44,521 bases of DNA, taken from NCBI GenBank assembly GCA_947066955.1, contig CAMTAF010000015.1:1-44521 (forward strand), read 5' to 3'. The translations under genes and the position numbers were made by a program. Origin of the DNA: an uncultured Hungatella sp. Lineage in GTDB: Bacteria > Bacillota > Clostridia > Lachnospirales > Lachnospiraceae. The notes beneath the pieces were generated by a model that saw only the letters and a program-made list of their open reading frames with translations, made no database searches and was not told the origin of the DNA. Positions 8,453 through 18,674 of this stretch are shown here, one piece after another (position 1 is the stretch's first letter; every line of letters begins with the position of its first letter).

Positions 8453-8497
8453 AATCCTTGTCTCCTTCTTTCTCTTTTTAAATTCCCTTTTCTTTAA

Positions 8498-8583
8498 TCG
8501 GGTAGGAGAGGCGTTTCCCCCTACCCGCTGCGCTGGGGCGGGGCCGCGCAAGCGGCCACATTTCCTTTCCCCCATGCGCATAA
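8498..8583 (+). repeat. Dispersed repeat B, copy 1
   Basis: Two-hairpin element. Left stem CGGGTAGG/CCTACCCG encloses AGAGGCGTTTCC; the right part is GC-rich and diverged and ends with GTGCG-like sequence plus CATAAA. Related copies lie near 20533, 27120, 31019 and 37388, all in the same orientation. Confidence 0.65.
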
Positions 8584-8619
8584 AGAGAGGCCTGAGCCCC
8601 CGGGGACCCCTGCCTCTCT
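8584..8619 (-). terminator. Possible terminator after the flavin lipoprotein gene
   Basis: Arms AGAGAGGC and GCCTCTCT enclose an inner GGGG/CCCC pairing. It follows the stop at 8677 by about 60 nt; the T-rich tail is short in both directions. A second hairpin, TGCCGG/CCGGCA at 8631-8652, lies between it and the stop. Confidence 0.5.
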
Positions 8620-8676
8620 CTTTTGCAGCATGCCGGCGCCTTTTTACCGGCAGCGCGCCATACTCTTATACTCTCA

Positions 8677-10431
8677 TTATTCTCCCAGAATATATTCGGC
8701 TGCTTTTGTTCCCGAGATGCGCCCAAATACGACGGCAGCGCTGTAAGCTCCGCTTGTGCTGGTGACTTCGCCTGCTGCGTAGAGCCCCTCCACGACCTCA
8801 TTGTCCGTGGTGAGCACCTGGGCATTCTCGTTGGCCAGCACGCCGCCCTTGGTCATATGGTTGGCGGCCTCCACCTTCACGCCGTAGAACGGGCCTTCCT
8901 GGTCAAATGCTCTCTTGCCTTCCGGCAGGTTGTTGTTGTACTCGTCAACAGTTGCCTGGAGCTGTTCTCCGTCAATGCCCAGGGCCTCAGCCAGCTCGCC
9001 CAAAGTCTCGCCCTGAGAATAGTAGCCCAGCCCCACATGCTTTCTGATGCGGTAGAAGGAATCATAGCCGGTCTGATCGGTGATGTAGAACACGGACCTT
9101 CCCGTCTGCTCCAGGATGGCCTTGCCTCTGTCCAGGCTACTCCCCTCGTGAACCATCAGCTGGCCCTCGGCATTGACCTCCAGGCTTAAGTCGGCTCCGC
9201 CTGTTAAGTCGCGGCGGGGAACGATGATGTTGGCGAACACGCTCATGGTGTCCATGTGGTCCAGAGCGTAGCCTCTCTCCTCAAATACTTTGACGAAATC
9301 GCCGGTTGCGCCCATCTGATTGGACGTGTTCAATACTTCATAGCCTGGAGCGTACTCGGCCAGCAGTTCCTTGTTGAAGCAGAAGCCGCCGGTGGCGATA
9401 ACCACTGCCTTGGCATTGATGTCGTATGTATTGTTCTTGTTCTGAACCTTTACTCCTGTCACTTTTCCGCTTTCATCCGCGATCAGGTCGTAGCCCTTGG
9501 TGCCTGTGCGCACATCGATGCCCAGCTCCTTCACCTTGGCCTCCATGCCGTCCAAAATCTCCTCGCCCGCATAGGCATCTGCCTCGGCCATGTGGTTGGT
9601 GCCGCCGTAGTTGTAGTTCAGCTCAACGCCGAAGCTTCTCAGCCATGCGTCCAGCTCCCACTCTCCGTCGGCCCAGGCCTGGATCCTCTCCGGTGAGTCC
9701 CAACTGGATTCCTTGCTGGCAATAAACTCCTCCTTGGTCATCTCGTTGCCGGCCTTGATCATGGCCTCTGAGTTGATCAGGTCGAAAAAGTTCATGTCAA
9801 ATTTGCCGTTGCCGCCCAAGATGTCCAGCTTCTCTACAACGATGATGTCTGTAAGGCCCGCCTCGCTGGCCGCGATCGCCGCGCTCAGGCCCGCCGGGCC
9901 TCCTCCTACGATCACCAGGTCGGTCTCCACTGCCTCCAGTTCCTTTGCCGCCTCTTCCGGGGCCGCGGTAGTCATAGTGATCTCGCCGAAATCAACTCCC
10001 GCCTCTTTCGCGGCGTCGGCCACAGCCTTCTTCACCGCATAGGAAGTAAAGGTGGCGCCTGACACGCTGTCCACGACCGGAGACTGGGCCTCCAGGATCC
10101 TCTCCTCCAACACCGGGAGCATCCTCTTTTGAACCAGGCTGGTCTCATTGCCTCCTGTGATCTCGATGCCGCTCATCTTGCCGTCTTTCACGGTGAGGGC
10201 GACTTCCACGTCCCCGCCATAGCCGGAGCCTGTGGCAGTGTATGTGCCGTCTTTTAAGCCCTCTTCCTCCTGAGGCGCCTCTGTAGCGGCCTCGGTGGTA
10301 GCTTCCGTTGCAGCCTCGGTCTGTGCCTGGGTGGTCTGCTCCGTCGGAGCCTCCGTCTCAGGAGCCTGCGCGGTTGAGCAGCCGGACAGCAGCAGTGTGC
10401 CTGCAAGCAGCAGGCTTAATGATTTCTTCAT
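8677..10431 (-). CDS. Lipoprotein flavin reductase, FMN-binding plus fumarate-reductase-like FAD domain
   Basis: A 584-residue secreted lipoprotein: signal peptide with lipobox LLSGC (C18), a Thr/Glu-rich linker (19-58), an FMN-binding domain (about 60-146) with the flavinylation motif SGAT (Thr127), and an FAD_binding_2 domain starting VIVGGGPAGLSAA (about 173-185). In this family FMN is attached to the Thr by ApbE, and the FAD domain reduces an unsaturated organic acid outside the membrane. An Arg (SLDRGKAIL) and a His (NHMTKGGV) sit where fumarate-reductase-like enzymes have catalytic residues. Start ATG 10431, AAGGAGG 7 nt upstream, perfect-35 promoter at 10466-10494. The substrate (fumarate, urocanate, a cinnamate or other) cannot be read from sequence. 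No apbE gene is present in the window. Confidence 0.88.
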   Translation of the reverse strand: MKKSLSLLLAGTLLLSGCSTAQAPETEAPTEQTTQAQTEAATEATTEAATEAPQEEEGLKDGTYTATGSGYGGDVEVALTVKDGKMSGIEITGGNETSLVQKRMLPVLEERILEAQSPVVDSVSGATFTSYAVKKAVADAAKEAGVDFGEITMTTAAPEEAAKELEAVETDLVIVGGGPAGLSAAIAASEAGLTDIIVVEKLDILGGNGKFDMNFFDLINSEAMIKAGNEMTKEEFIASKESSWDSPERIQAWADGEWELDAWLRSFGVELNYNYGGTNHMAEADAYAGEEILDGMEAKVKELGIDVRTGTKGYDLIADESGKVTGVKVQNKNNTYDINAKAVVIATGGFCFNKELLAEYAPGYEVLNTSNQMGATGDFVKVFEERGYALDHMDTMSVFANIIVPRRDLTGGADLSLEVNAEGQLMVHEGSSLDRGKAILEQTGRSVFYITDQTGYDSFYRIRKHVGLGYYSQGETLGELAEALGIDGEQLQATVDEYNNNLPEGKRAFDQEGPFYGVKVEAANHMTKGGVLANENAQVLTTDNEVVEGLYAAGEVTSTSGAYSAAVVFGRISGTKAAEYILGE

Positions 10432-10465
10432 AATAATTTCCTCCTTCAGTTGTTGTCCGCGGAAG

Positions 10466-10494
10466 AGTATACTATATCCGGCTATTTTTGTCAA
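10466..10494 (-). promoter_or_regulatory. Sigma-A promoter of the flavin lipoprotein gene
   Basis: Minus-strand TTGACA (10494-10489), 17-nt spacer, TATACT (10471-10466), 35 nt before the ATG at 10431. Confidence 0.8.
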
Positions 10495-10606
10495 TATTTT
10501 ATTATTTTGTCTTTATACAAAATGAATATTTATACATTTTTCTCAATAAATGTCCATATAATGCAAACACTCCTTTTATCAACCAGGGAACTGCCCAGGC
10601 TGGCGC

Positions 10607-10635
10607 TGGACATCGGCCCTTTTTCGTGTTACAAT
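10607..10635 (+). promoter_or_regulatory. Promoter of the two-TM repeat protein gene
   Basis: TGGACA (10607-10612), 17-nt spacer, TACAAT (10630-10635) with an extended TG at the usual position. The ATG is about 95 nt downstream. A second AT-rich TATAAT at 10557-10562 lacks a good -35. Confidence 0.6.
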
Positions 10636-10651
10636 ACCATCTAATTGGTAT
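10634..10651. promoter_or_regulatory. Possible operator: inverted repeat at the transcription start
   Basis: Perfect 6-bp arms ATACCA and TGGTAT separated by TCTAAT. It overlaps the end of the -10 box and the expected +1 of the preceding promoter, where a bound repressor would block polymerase. No candidate regulator gene is adjacent. Confidence 0.35.
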
Positions 10652-10730
10652 CATGCTGAATGGGAAGGTTTCCCCTCCTATCCGGCGGACAGACGGGAGC
10701 GCAGCGGATATACCAGAGAAAGGAGATCCC

Positions 10731-11363
10731 ATGGACGAATATAATAATCAGAACCAGTATCCAGATAACCATAACCGGGGTTCTTCACCCGATTCCCCAT
10801 ATGACAATAACCGCAGCGGGCAGAACCAGCCCCAGCAGCCCTGGCAGAACGGACAGAATCCAAACTCCCAAGGCAGCCAGTGGCAGAATGGACAGACAGA
10901 CAGCGGGAACCAGTGGCAGAACGGGCAGACAGGCGGCGGGAACCAATGGCAGAACGGGCAGACAGGCAGCGGGAACCAGTGGCAAAACGGGCAGATAGGC
11001 GGCGGGAACCAGTGGCAGAACAATCAAGGCAGCGGGCAATGGCAGAACAACCAGTTTTACGGGCAGCAGCCCCAGCAGCGCAACGGAAAGGCTCTTGCCT
11101 CCATGATCTTCGGCATCCTGGCCCTGTTGTCCTGCTGCATTCCTTTTATCCAGTTCCCTCTGGCCGTGGTGGCTATTGTGCTGGTGATCTTATCCAAGAA
11201 AAAACAGCCCCTCACCGGTTTCGCAATCGCCGGCCTGGTGCTGGGCATCATCTCCGTCATCATAAGCATCGCCATGACCTTCTACTGGGGGTATGCCATC
11301 TCGCTGATGAATGATCCGGAATTTATCGATATGTATAATGATATGATGAAGATGTATCAATAA
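10731..11363 (+). CDS. Two-TM protein with Gln/Asn/Trp repeat N-terminus (DUF4190-like)
   Basis: A 210-residue protein. Residues 1-49 are rich in Asn, Gln, Pro and Ser; about 50-108 consist of 11-residue repeats of the type QWQNGQTGGGN; then two hydrophobic segments (about 123-153 and 161-190) separated by the short basic loop SKKKQP, and a short acidic/Met-rich end. The membrane part resembles the DUF4190 family, with a glycine-containing hairpin of two helices. Start ATG 10731 with AAAGGAGA upstream; the open frame further upstream is non-coding. The low-complexity tail is probably cytoplasmic and could act in self-association, but that is a guess. Confidence 0.8.
   Translation: MDEYNNQNQYPDNHNRGSSPDSPYDNNRSGQNQPQQPWQNGQNPNSQGSQWQNGQTDSGNQWQNGQTGGGNQWQNGQTGSGNQWQNGQIGGGNQWQNNQGSGQWQNNQFYGQQPQQRNGKALASMIFGILALLSCCIPFIQFPLAVVAIVLVILSKKKQPLTGFAIAGLVLGIISVIISIAMTFYWGYAISLMNDPEFIDMYNDMMKMYQ
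10878..11054 (+). repeat. 33-bp tandem repeat within the coding region
   Basis: Four 33-bp units (10878-10910, 10911-10943, 10944-10976, 10977-11009) encode QWQNGQ(T/I)(D/G)(S/G)GN, followed by two shorter decayed units to 11054. In-frame tandem repeats of this kind are prone to unit-number change. Confidence 0.9.
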
Positions 11364-11372
11364 GCATGAGCG

Positions 11373-11413
11373 AAGGCTGCCGCAAAACTAAGCATTGCGG
11401 CAGCCATTCTTTA
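11373..11413. terminator. Bidirectional terminator
   Basis: A 10-bp perfect stem, GGCTGCCGCA (11375-11384) and TGCGGCAGCC (11396-11405), followed by ATTCTTT on the plus strand. It closes the DUF4190-like gene and may serve the convergent DUF2752 gene. Confidence 0.75.
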
Positions 11414-11482
11414 TACACACGGGGCAGCGAGCAGGGAGAAAAGCCTCCCACACTCGATTTATCCTGGTCCTGTCAAGTCCTA

Positions 11483-11857
11483 TCACGGTATGAGATGCCT
11501 CCCCCAGACCACCAGCACCCAGTTCTTCACCGCCCAGTTGACCAGCGCGATGACCATCCCAACATAGACTTCCTTCTCATAAGGCCTTCTTAGTTCCTCC
11601 CTCCGCCCTTTTTTCCTGGCTCTCAGCCACAGCATCCCCTCTGCCGCCAAAACAGCCGCCATGTAGGGCACCAGGGGATGGTAGTACAGGCTTTTCCCTA
11701 TCTGCCCGTGAAGCAGGTACCAAAAAGCCCTTGTCCCCCCGCATCCGGGGCAGTACAGGCCCGTAAGACTGCGAAACAGGCAGGGAAACCCCTGCCTGTT
11801 CATCCAATTCCACAAATTAATGACAACTTTCGCGATCATATTGTTCTCTCTGCTCAC
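11483..11857 (-). CDS. DUF2752 family membrane protein
   Basis: A 124-residue membrane protein with the DUF2752 signature YCPGCGGTRAFWYLLHG (about residues 34-50), a hydrophobic segment around 62-80 and another near the C-terminus. Function unknown; members in other bacteria are small two- or three-TM proteins with the same CPGCGGTR motif. GTG at 11857 overlaps the hom stop as GTGA, favouring coupled translation; the ATG at 11839 with GAG 6 nt upstream is an equally possible start (118 residues). Confidence 0.8.
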   Translation of the reverse strand: MSRENNMIAKVVINLWNWMNRQGFPCLFRSLTGLYCPGCGGTRAFWYLLHGQIGKSLYYHPLVPYMAAVLAAEGMLWLRARKKGRREELRRPYEKEVYVGMVIALVNWAVKNWVLVVWGRHLIP

Positions 11858-13089
11858 TCCGCACGGATGACCTGGAGCACTTTCTGGTACTCGGCGGTCA
11901 GCTCCACTTTCAGGATCTCCAGATTCTCCATGAACCCGGACCGCTTCATGGGGCCGGTGAGGAAGGCAAACTCATCGAGGCCTTCAAGCTCCACCACCTT
12001 ACATTTTCCAAAAGCGGCTTCCACCATGTCTCTCCGGTCCTCATAGGTTCCGGACACCCGGACGAAAAAGCGGTAAACCGCCTGGTCGGCAGGGGCGATG
12101 GCCTGTTTTTCAGAGGACCAGCCAATGGAAATATTGGAATCTATATGCCGGGCCGCCTCCACCATGTCCGCCGCCACCGCGCTGGCTGTGGGAAGCTTGC
12201 CTGCGCCGCTTCCGTAGTACATAGTGGTTCCCACCATATTGCCCTTTACCAGGATGGCGTTGTACACATCGCTTACGGCGTACAGGGGGTGATCTTTCCC
12301 GATCATCAAAGGCGCCACCCAGGCATGAACCTTTCCACCATCCATGCGGGCCGAACCCACCAGCTTGATGGAGGTGCCCATGGCGTCGGCATACTTAAAG
12401 TCCACGTCCGTGATCTTGGTGATCCCCTCTGTGGGAATCTCCTCATAGTTTACCTCTTTACCTGTTACCATGGCCGTGAGGATGGCGATCTTGCGGCAGG
12501 TATCATAGCCTTCCACATCTGCCTCCGGGTTGCGCTCCGCGTAACCTAATGCCTGAGCCTCTTTCAGGGCCCGGTCAAAGGAAGTCCCCTCCTTGTCCAT
12601 CTTGGTGAGAATATAGTTGGTGGTGCCGTTTAAGATGCCTGTGATCTCCTTGATCTTTTCTCCCATCAGGCAGCGGTACAGAGGGCGGATAATGGGAATC
12701 CCGCCGCCTACGCTGGCCTCAAAAAGGAAATTGACCTGCTTTTTCCTGGCAATAGCCAGAAGCTCTGTCCCGTGAGCTGCCACCAGGGCTTTGTTTGACG
12801 TAGCTATGTGTTTGCCCGCCTCCAGACAGGCTTTCACAAAAGAGTATGCCGGCTCCAAGCCGCCCATGGTCTCCACCACGATCTTCACCTCCGGATCCCG
12901 GCAGATCACATCAAAATCATGGACAATCTTTTTCTCCACCGGGCTTCCGGGAAAATCCCGGAGATCCAGGACATATTTTATATCCAGCTCCTGGCCTGCC
13001 GCCCTGGCAAGAACCTCCCTGTTTGACTCAAGCACCTCGCAGACGCCGGAACCGATGGTTCCGTATCCCATAATCGCAACTTTTATCAT
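11854..13089 (-). CDS. hom: Homoserine dehydrogenase
   Basis: Reduces L-aspartate 4-semialdehyde to L-homoserine with NAD(P)H, the branch step to threonine and methionine. The 411-residue product has the Rossmann motif GYGTIGSGV at 8-16, the homoserine dehydrogenase signature around GILNGTTNYILTKM, and a C-terminal ACT domain (about 335-411) that in this family gives threonine feedback. ATG 13089 preceded by GGGAGG. It follows an ACT-domain protein by 22 nt and is followed by DUF2752 with a 4-nt overlap, so these form one operon. Confidence 0.95.
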   Translation of the reverse strand: MIKVAIMGYGTIGSGVCEVLESNREVLARAAGQELDIKYVLDLRDFPGSPVEKKIVHDFDVICRDPEVKIVVETMGGLEPAYSFVKACLEAGKHIATSNKALVAAHGTELLAIARKKQVNFLFEASVGGGIPIIRPLYRCLMGEKIKEITGILNGTTNYILTKMDKEGTSFDRALKEAQALGYAERNPEADVEGYDTCRKIAILTAMVTGKEVNYEEIPTEGITKITDVDFKYADAMGTSIKLVGSARMDGGKVHAWVAPLMIGKDHPLYAVSDVYNAILVKGNMVGTTMYYGSGAGKLPTASAVAADMVEAARHIDSNISIGWSSEKQAIAPADQAVYRFFVRVSGTYEDRRDMVEAAFGKCKVVELEGLDEFAFLTGPMKRSGFMENLEILKVELTAEYQKVLQVIRAE

Positions 13090-13111
13090 CTTATCCTCCC
13101 GCGGGGAGTCC

Positions 13112-13555
13112 CTACTCCCTGGCTATTATCTTCACATAATGGATGCCTCTCATGGCCTCCATCTCCTCGGTCATGGCGGAAAGGCTGCCTGTGTCCGAGC
13201 GAATCTCCACACTGAGGGTCAGGGTGGCAACGGAATTCACCGGTATGCTCTGATAGATGGTCAGGATGTTGGCCTTGTAGACTGCCACGATCCTGAGAAG
13301 GTCTGACAAAAGCCCCTGCTCGTCATCCATCTGGAGGACAAAGGTCACGGTCTTGCCCTTGGTGTTGTCATAGAAAGGCAGGATATCGTCCTTATACTTG
13401 TAGAAAGAACTTCTGCTGATCCCTACCACATCCGCGGCCTCCTGTATGGTCATAACCTTCTCTGATTCCAAAAGCTTCTTGGCCTCCACCACCTTTAAGA
13501 GAACTTCCGGAACCGCCTTCTGCCTTACCAGAAAATATTTTTCCTTTTCTTCCAT
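13112..13555 (-). CDS. ACT domain-containing protein (UPF0735/PheB-like)
   Basis: A 147-residue protein with an N-terminal helix-turn-helix-like segment (MTIQEAADVVGISRSSFYKY, about residues 35-54) and a C-terminal ACT domain (about 72-146). The family (PheB/UPF0735) is often next to hom and is thought to sense an amino acid and regulate the threonine/phenylalanine branches; the DNA-binding role is inferred. Start ATG 13555 behind GAGGGGG; the in-frame GTG one codon upstream and a further ATG at about 13612 are alternatives. Confidence 0.88.
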   Translation of the reverse strand: MEEKEKYFLVRQKAVPEVLLKVVEAKKLLESEKVMTIQEAADVVGISRSSFYKYKDDILPFYDNTKGKTVTFVLQMDDEQGLLSDLLRIVAVYKANILTIYQSIPVNSVATLTLSVEIRSDTGSLSAMTEEMEAMRGIHYVKIIARE

Positions 13556-13648
13556 CACGGTTCCCCCTCTTCCCAGCATGGCTGTTCGTGTTATGTGTAC
13601 ATCTGTATTCATGTGAAAGATATTAGCACATTTGTCCCGGACGCGCAA

Positions 13649-14768
13649 CTATTTTTTTTCGCCTCCCAGGCGGATCCACCGCAGATACGCGCTGATGAAC
13701 GGGTCAAGGGCGCCGTCCAAGACTGCGTCCACGTTGCCGCTCTCCTCGCTGGTTCTGTGATCTTTTACCATGGTGTAAGGCTGCAGCACATAGGAGCGGA
13801 TCTGGTTTCCCCATCCGATCTCCGCCACGTCTCCCCGGATATCCGAGAGGTTGGCGGCATTTTCCTGCTTCTTTAAGATGAACAGCTTGGATTTAAGCAT
13901 CTGCATGGCCTTGTCCTTGTTCTGGAACTGAGATCTCTCGTTCTGACACTGAACCACGATCCCTGTGGGAAGGTGGGTGATCCGGATGGCGGAGGAGGTC
14001 TTGTTGATGTGCTGTCCGCCGGCGCCGCTGGAGCGGTAGGTGTCAATCCTTAAATCATCCGGGTTGATCTCCACATCCAGGTCTTCCTCAATATCGGGCA
14101 TAATGTCGCAGGACACAAAGGAGGTCTGCCTTTTTCCCGCAGCGTTGAAGGGGGAAATCCTCACCAGACGGTGGACGCCGTGCTCGGATTTTAAGTAGCC
14201 GTAAGCATTCTCTCCGTTGATCTGCACGGTGACGGATTTGATCCCGGCTTCGTCTCCGTCCAGATAGTCCAGCACCTCTGTAGTAAATCCTTTTTTGTCG
14301 GCCCAGCGGCAGTACATGCGGTAGAGCATGCTGCACCAGTCGCAGGACTCGGTTCCGCCGGCCCCGGCGTTGAGCCGCAGAATGGCATTGTTGTTGTCGT
14401 ACTCTCCGGACAGGAGCGTGGTGATGCGCAGAGACTCCAGCTTCCTCTCAAACTCCGCCATCATCTCCTGAATCTCCGGGATCACATCCGGGTCATTTTC
14501 CTCATAACCCATATCGATTAAAAGGCCGATCTCCTCATATTGGTTCTCCAGACTCTGAAAGCCTTCCACCGTGTCCTTCAGATTCTTGGCCTCTTTCATC
14601 AGTTTCGTGGAGCGCTCCGGATCATCCCAGAAACCCGGCTCCTCCATAGACCTGTCAAGCTCAGCGATCCGCTTTATCTTGTTATCCAGGTCAAAGTGAA
14701 TCCCTCACTTCCACTAATGGTTTGTCATACGTTGATAACGTATACTTGAACTGATCCAATTCTACCAC
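13649..14768 (-). CDS. prfB: Peptide chain release factor 2, expressed by programmed +1 frameshift
   Basis: RF2 recognises UAA and UGA and triggers peptide release. The gene is in two frames. Frame 1 starts at GTG 14768 (GAGGGTGA upstream) and encodes 25 residues (MVELDQFKYTLSTYDKPLVE then VRDSL) up to an in-frame TGA at 14693-14691. A +1 slip on CTT-TGA-C continues as DLDNKIKRIAELDRS into the main frame. The total is 372 residues, normal for RF2. SPF (about 205-207) is the stop-codon recognition tripeptide and GGQ (about 250-252) the hydrolysis motif. An ORF caller would start it falsely at ATG 14647 and lose 40 residues. It follows secA and precedes the ACT-hom operon. Confidence 0.95.
14690..14706 (-). 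promoter_or_regulatory. prfB: prfB recoding site
   Basis: An internal Shine-Dalgarno-like GAGGGA (14706-14701) lies 4 nt before the slippery CTT (14696-14694) and the in-frame TGA (14693-14691) followed by C. This is the canonical autoregulatory RF2 frameshift signal: low RF2 makes termination at UGA slow and favours the slip. Confidence 0.93.
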
Positions 14769-14802
14769 TGTGTCACCCTCTTTCTTAAATTTGGATTTTT
14801 TT

Positions 14803-14838
14803 AGTGAAAAACCGTGGCCGCAGATATTCTGCAGCCAC
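14803..14838 (-). terminator. Terminator after secA
   Basis: Minus-strand stem GTGGCTGCAGA/TCTGCGGCCAC with loop ATA and one G-T pair, followed by GG and a TTTTT run. It separates secA from prfB. Confidence 0.75.
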
Positions 14839-14869
14839 CGCTTCTACTGTCCTATTTTTTATTAAATCA

Positions 14870-17443
<2,574 letters not shown>

Positions 17444-17493
17444 TCGTCACTCTCCTATATAAACTCTAAATATTTTACCATACAATCTTCCCT

Positions 17494-17522
17494 ATTGTAA
17501 CACTAACAGCCCTTTTATTCAA
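17494..17522 (-). promoter_or_regulatory. Sigma-A promoter of secA
   Basis: Minus-strand TTGAAT (17522-17517), 17-nt spacer, TACAAT (17499-17494) with the extended TG before it. About 50 nt upstream of the secA ATG. Confidence 0.75.
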
Positions 17523-17627
17523 CTGATTCTCCGGTTATTAACAAAAAATTCATTTTCCAGGATTGCATATCCTTCCCTCCCCGGGCAAACTCAGCAGTTT
17601 TCACAAAAATTTTGTTCGCTCCCACCC

Positions 17628-17776
17628 TTGTCCACATTATCCACAGTGGAAAATCCACAGAATTTCTCCAAAGTTATCCACAGCAAAAAACCGTTGATTT
17701 TCAGCAAAAAGTAGTTATGCACAAAGTTATCCACATTATCCACATGCTTCCCCGCCCATTTTTCCCCCTGTCCACA
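17628..17776 (+). other. DnaA-box cluster in the secA-hpf intergenic region
   Basis: Five perfect TTATNCACA sites in the same orientation: TTATCCACA at 17637, 17674, 17727 and 17736, and TTATGCACA at 17715, the last three within 30 bp. Related sites are TTGTCCACA (17628), AAATCCACA (17651) and CTGTCCACA (17768). That is eight sites in 150 bp. TTATCCACA is the consensus DnaA box. No dnaA, dnaN or rpmH lies nearby, and gene strands do not switch here, so an extra-oriC DnaA-binding locus is more likely than the origin itself. Confidence 0.7.
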
Positions 17777-17839
17777 TGGCTTTTCTGCCCCCTGTTTTTT
17801 GTTCAGAACTCATAAACTTCTCTTTTTCGACAAGTTTTT

Positions 17840-17922
17840 AGAGGAGGAAGGCAAACGCGCAAGCGTTTCTCAGGATGCCTTCCGACAACCTGGCAGGTGA
17901 CGCGCAGCGGCGCGTTCCGTTA
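17840..17922 (-). repeat. Dispersed repeat A, copy 3 (inverted)
   Basis: Reads in reverse: GGAGGAAGGCAAACGCG, CTCAGGATGCCTTCC, CCTGGCAGG, then a GCGC-rich hairpin. It lies between the DnaA-box cluster and the hpf promoter. Confidence 0.8.
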
Positions 17923-17996
17923 CAAAATAGAAGGGGAAAGTCGATGAATTTCAGGTATAATTTTATGTAATTGTCAAAATATTATTCCGAATCTGA

Positions 17997-18025
17997 TTGA
18001 GTTTTTCGACTTTCTATGGTATACT
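17997..18025 (+). promoter_or_regulatory. Sigma-A promoter of hpf
   Basis: TTGAGT (17997-18002), 17-nt spacer, TATACT (18020-18025), 30 nt before the hpf ATG. Confidence 0.75.
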
Positions 18026-18055
18026 GAAAACATCTCAAAAGAAGGAGTTGATCAT

Positions 18056-18586
18056 ATGCGTTACACCATCACAGGAAGAAATATTGAGGTAACCACGGGA
18101 TTGAGGGAGGCGGTTCAGGACAAGCTGGGTAAGCTTGAGAAGTACTTCAGCCCGGATACAGAAGTGATCGTTACTCTGAGCATTCAGAGGGAACTGCAGA
18201 AGATCGAGGTGACGATTCCCGTAAAGGGCAGCATCATCCGCGCCGAGGAAGCCAGCACTGATATGTATGTTTCCATTGACCTGGTGGAAGAGATCATAGA
18301 GCGTCAGATCAAAAAGTACAGAAGAAAACTTATCGACAGAAAGCAGTCCGCCCAGGCCTTCTCCGCGCTGTTTATGGAGGAAGACGAGGAAATCCATGAT
18401 GAGGAGATCCACATCGAGAAGACGAAACATTTCGATATGAAGCCCATGTATCCTGAAGACGCCTGCCTGGAGATGGAACTTCTGGGACATAATTTCTACA
18501 TGTTCCTCAACGCTGAGACCGACCAGATGAGCGTGGTCTATAAGAGGAAGGGCAATACCTACGGATTGATCGAGCCGGAGATGTAG
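18056..18586 (+). CDS. hpf: Ribosome hibernation-promoting factor, long form
   Basis: Binds the 30S subunit and dimerises 70S ribosomes into inactive 100S particles in stationary phase. The 176-residue protein has the N-terminal S30AE domain (MRYTITGRNIEVT, about 1-100), a charged linker (about 110-122) and the C-terminal dimerisation domain (KHFDMKPMYPEDACLEMELLGHNFYMF) found only in long HPF. ATG 18056 has AAGGAG 8 nt upstream. It is the lone plus-strand gene between long minus-strand runs, with its own promoter and terminator, and lies next to secA as in many Firmicutes. Confidence 0.95.
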   Translation: MRYTITGRNIEVTTGLREAVQDKLGKLEKYFSPDTEVIVTLSIQRELQKIEVTIPVKGSIIRAEEASTDMYVSIDLVEEIIERQIKKYRRKLIDRKQSAQAFSALFMEEDEEIHDEEIHIEKTKHFDMKPMYPEDACLEMELLGHNFYMFLNAETDQMSVVYKRKGNTYGLIEPEM

Positions 18587-18639
18587 AGAGGATAATGCTT
18601 GGCAGAACAAGAGTCTGCTGTGCGGATTTTGTAAAACCG

Positions 18640-18674
18640 ACCCCCGCTGCCTGTGTGGCAGACGGGGGTTTTTC
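18640..18674 (+). terminator. Terminator of hpf
   Basis: ACCCCCG/CGGGGGT and CTGCC/GGCAG stems separated by one bulged A, loop TGTGT, then TTTT. It reaches the last base of the convergent macrodomain gene, so it may work in both directions. Confidence 0.85.

Noticed and set aside
10878-11054. CRISPR array
   Set aside because: The units are directly adjacent with no spacers and are in frame with the coding region.
11854-13111. T-box or amino-acid riboswitch upstream of hom
   Set aside because: Only 22 nt separate hom from the ACT gene, leaving no room; no T-box motif was seen.
13556-13648. Promoter between prfB and the ACT gene
   Set aside because: A TAATAT is present but the matching -35 (TTGCGC) fits only three positions; cotranscription with prfB is equally likely.
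17628-17776. The main chromosomal origin oriC
   Set aside because: No dnaA/dnaN neighbourhood and no strand switch of genes around it; kept instead as an extra-oriC DnaA cluster.
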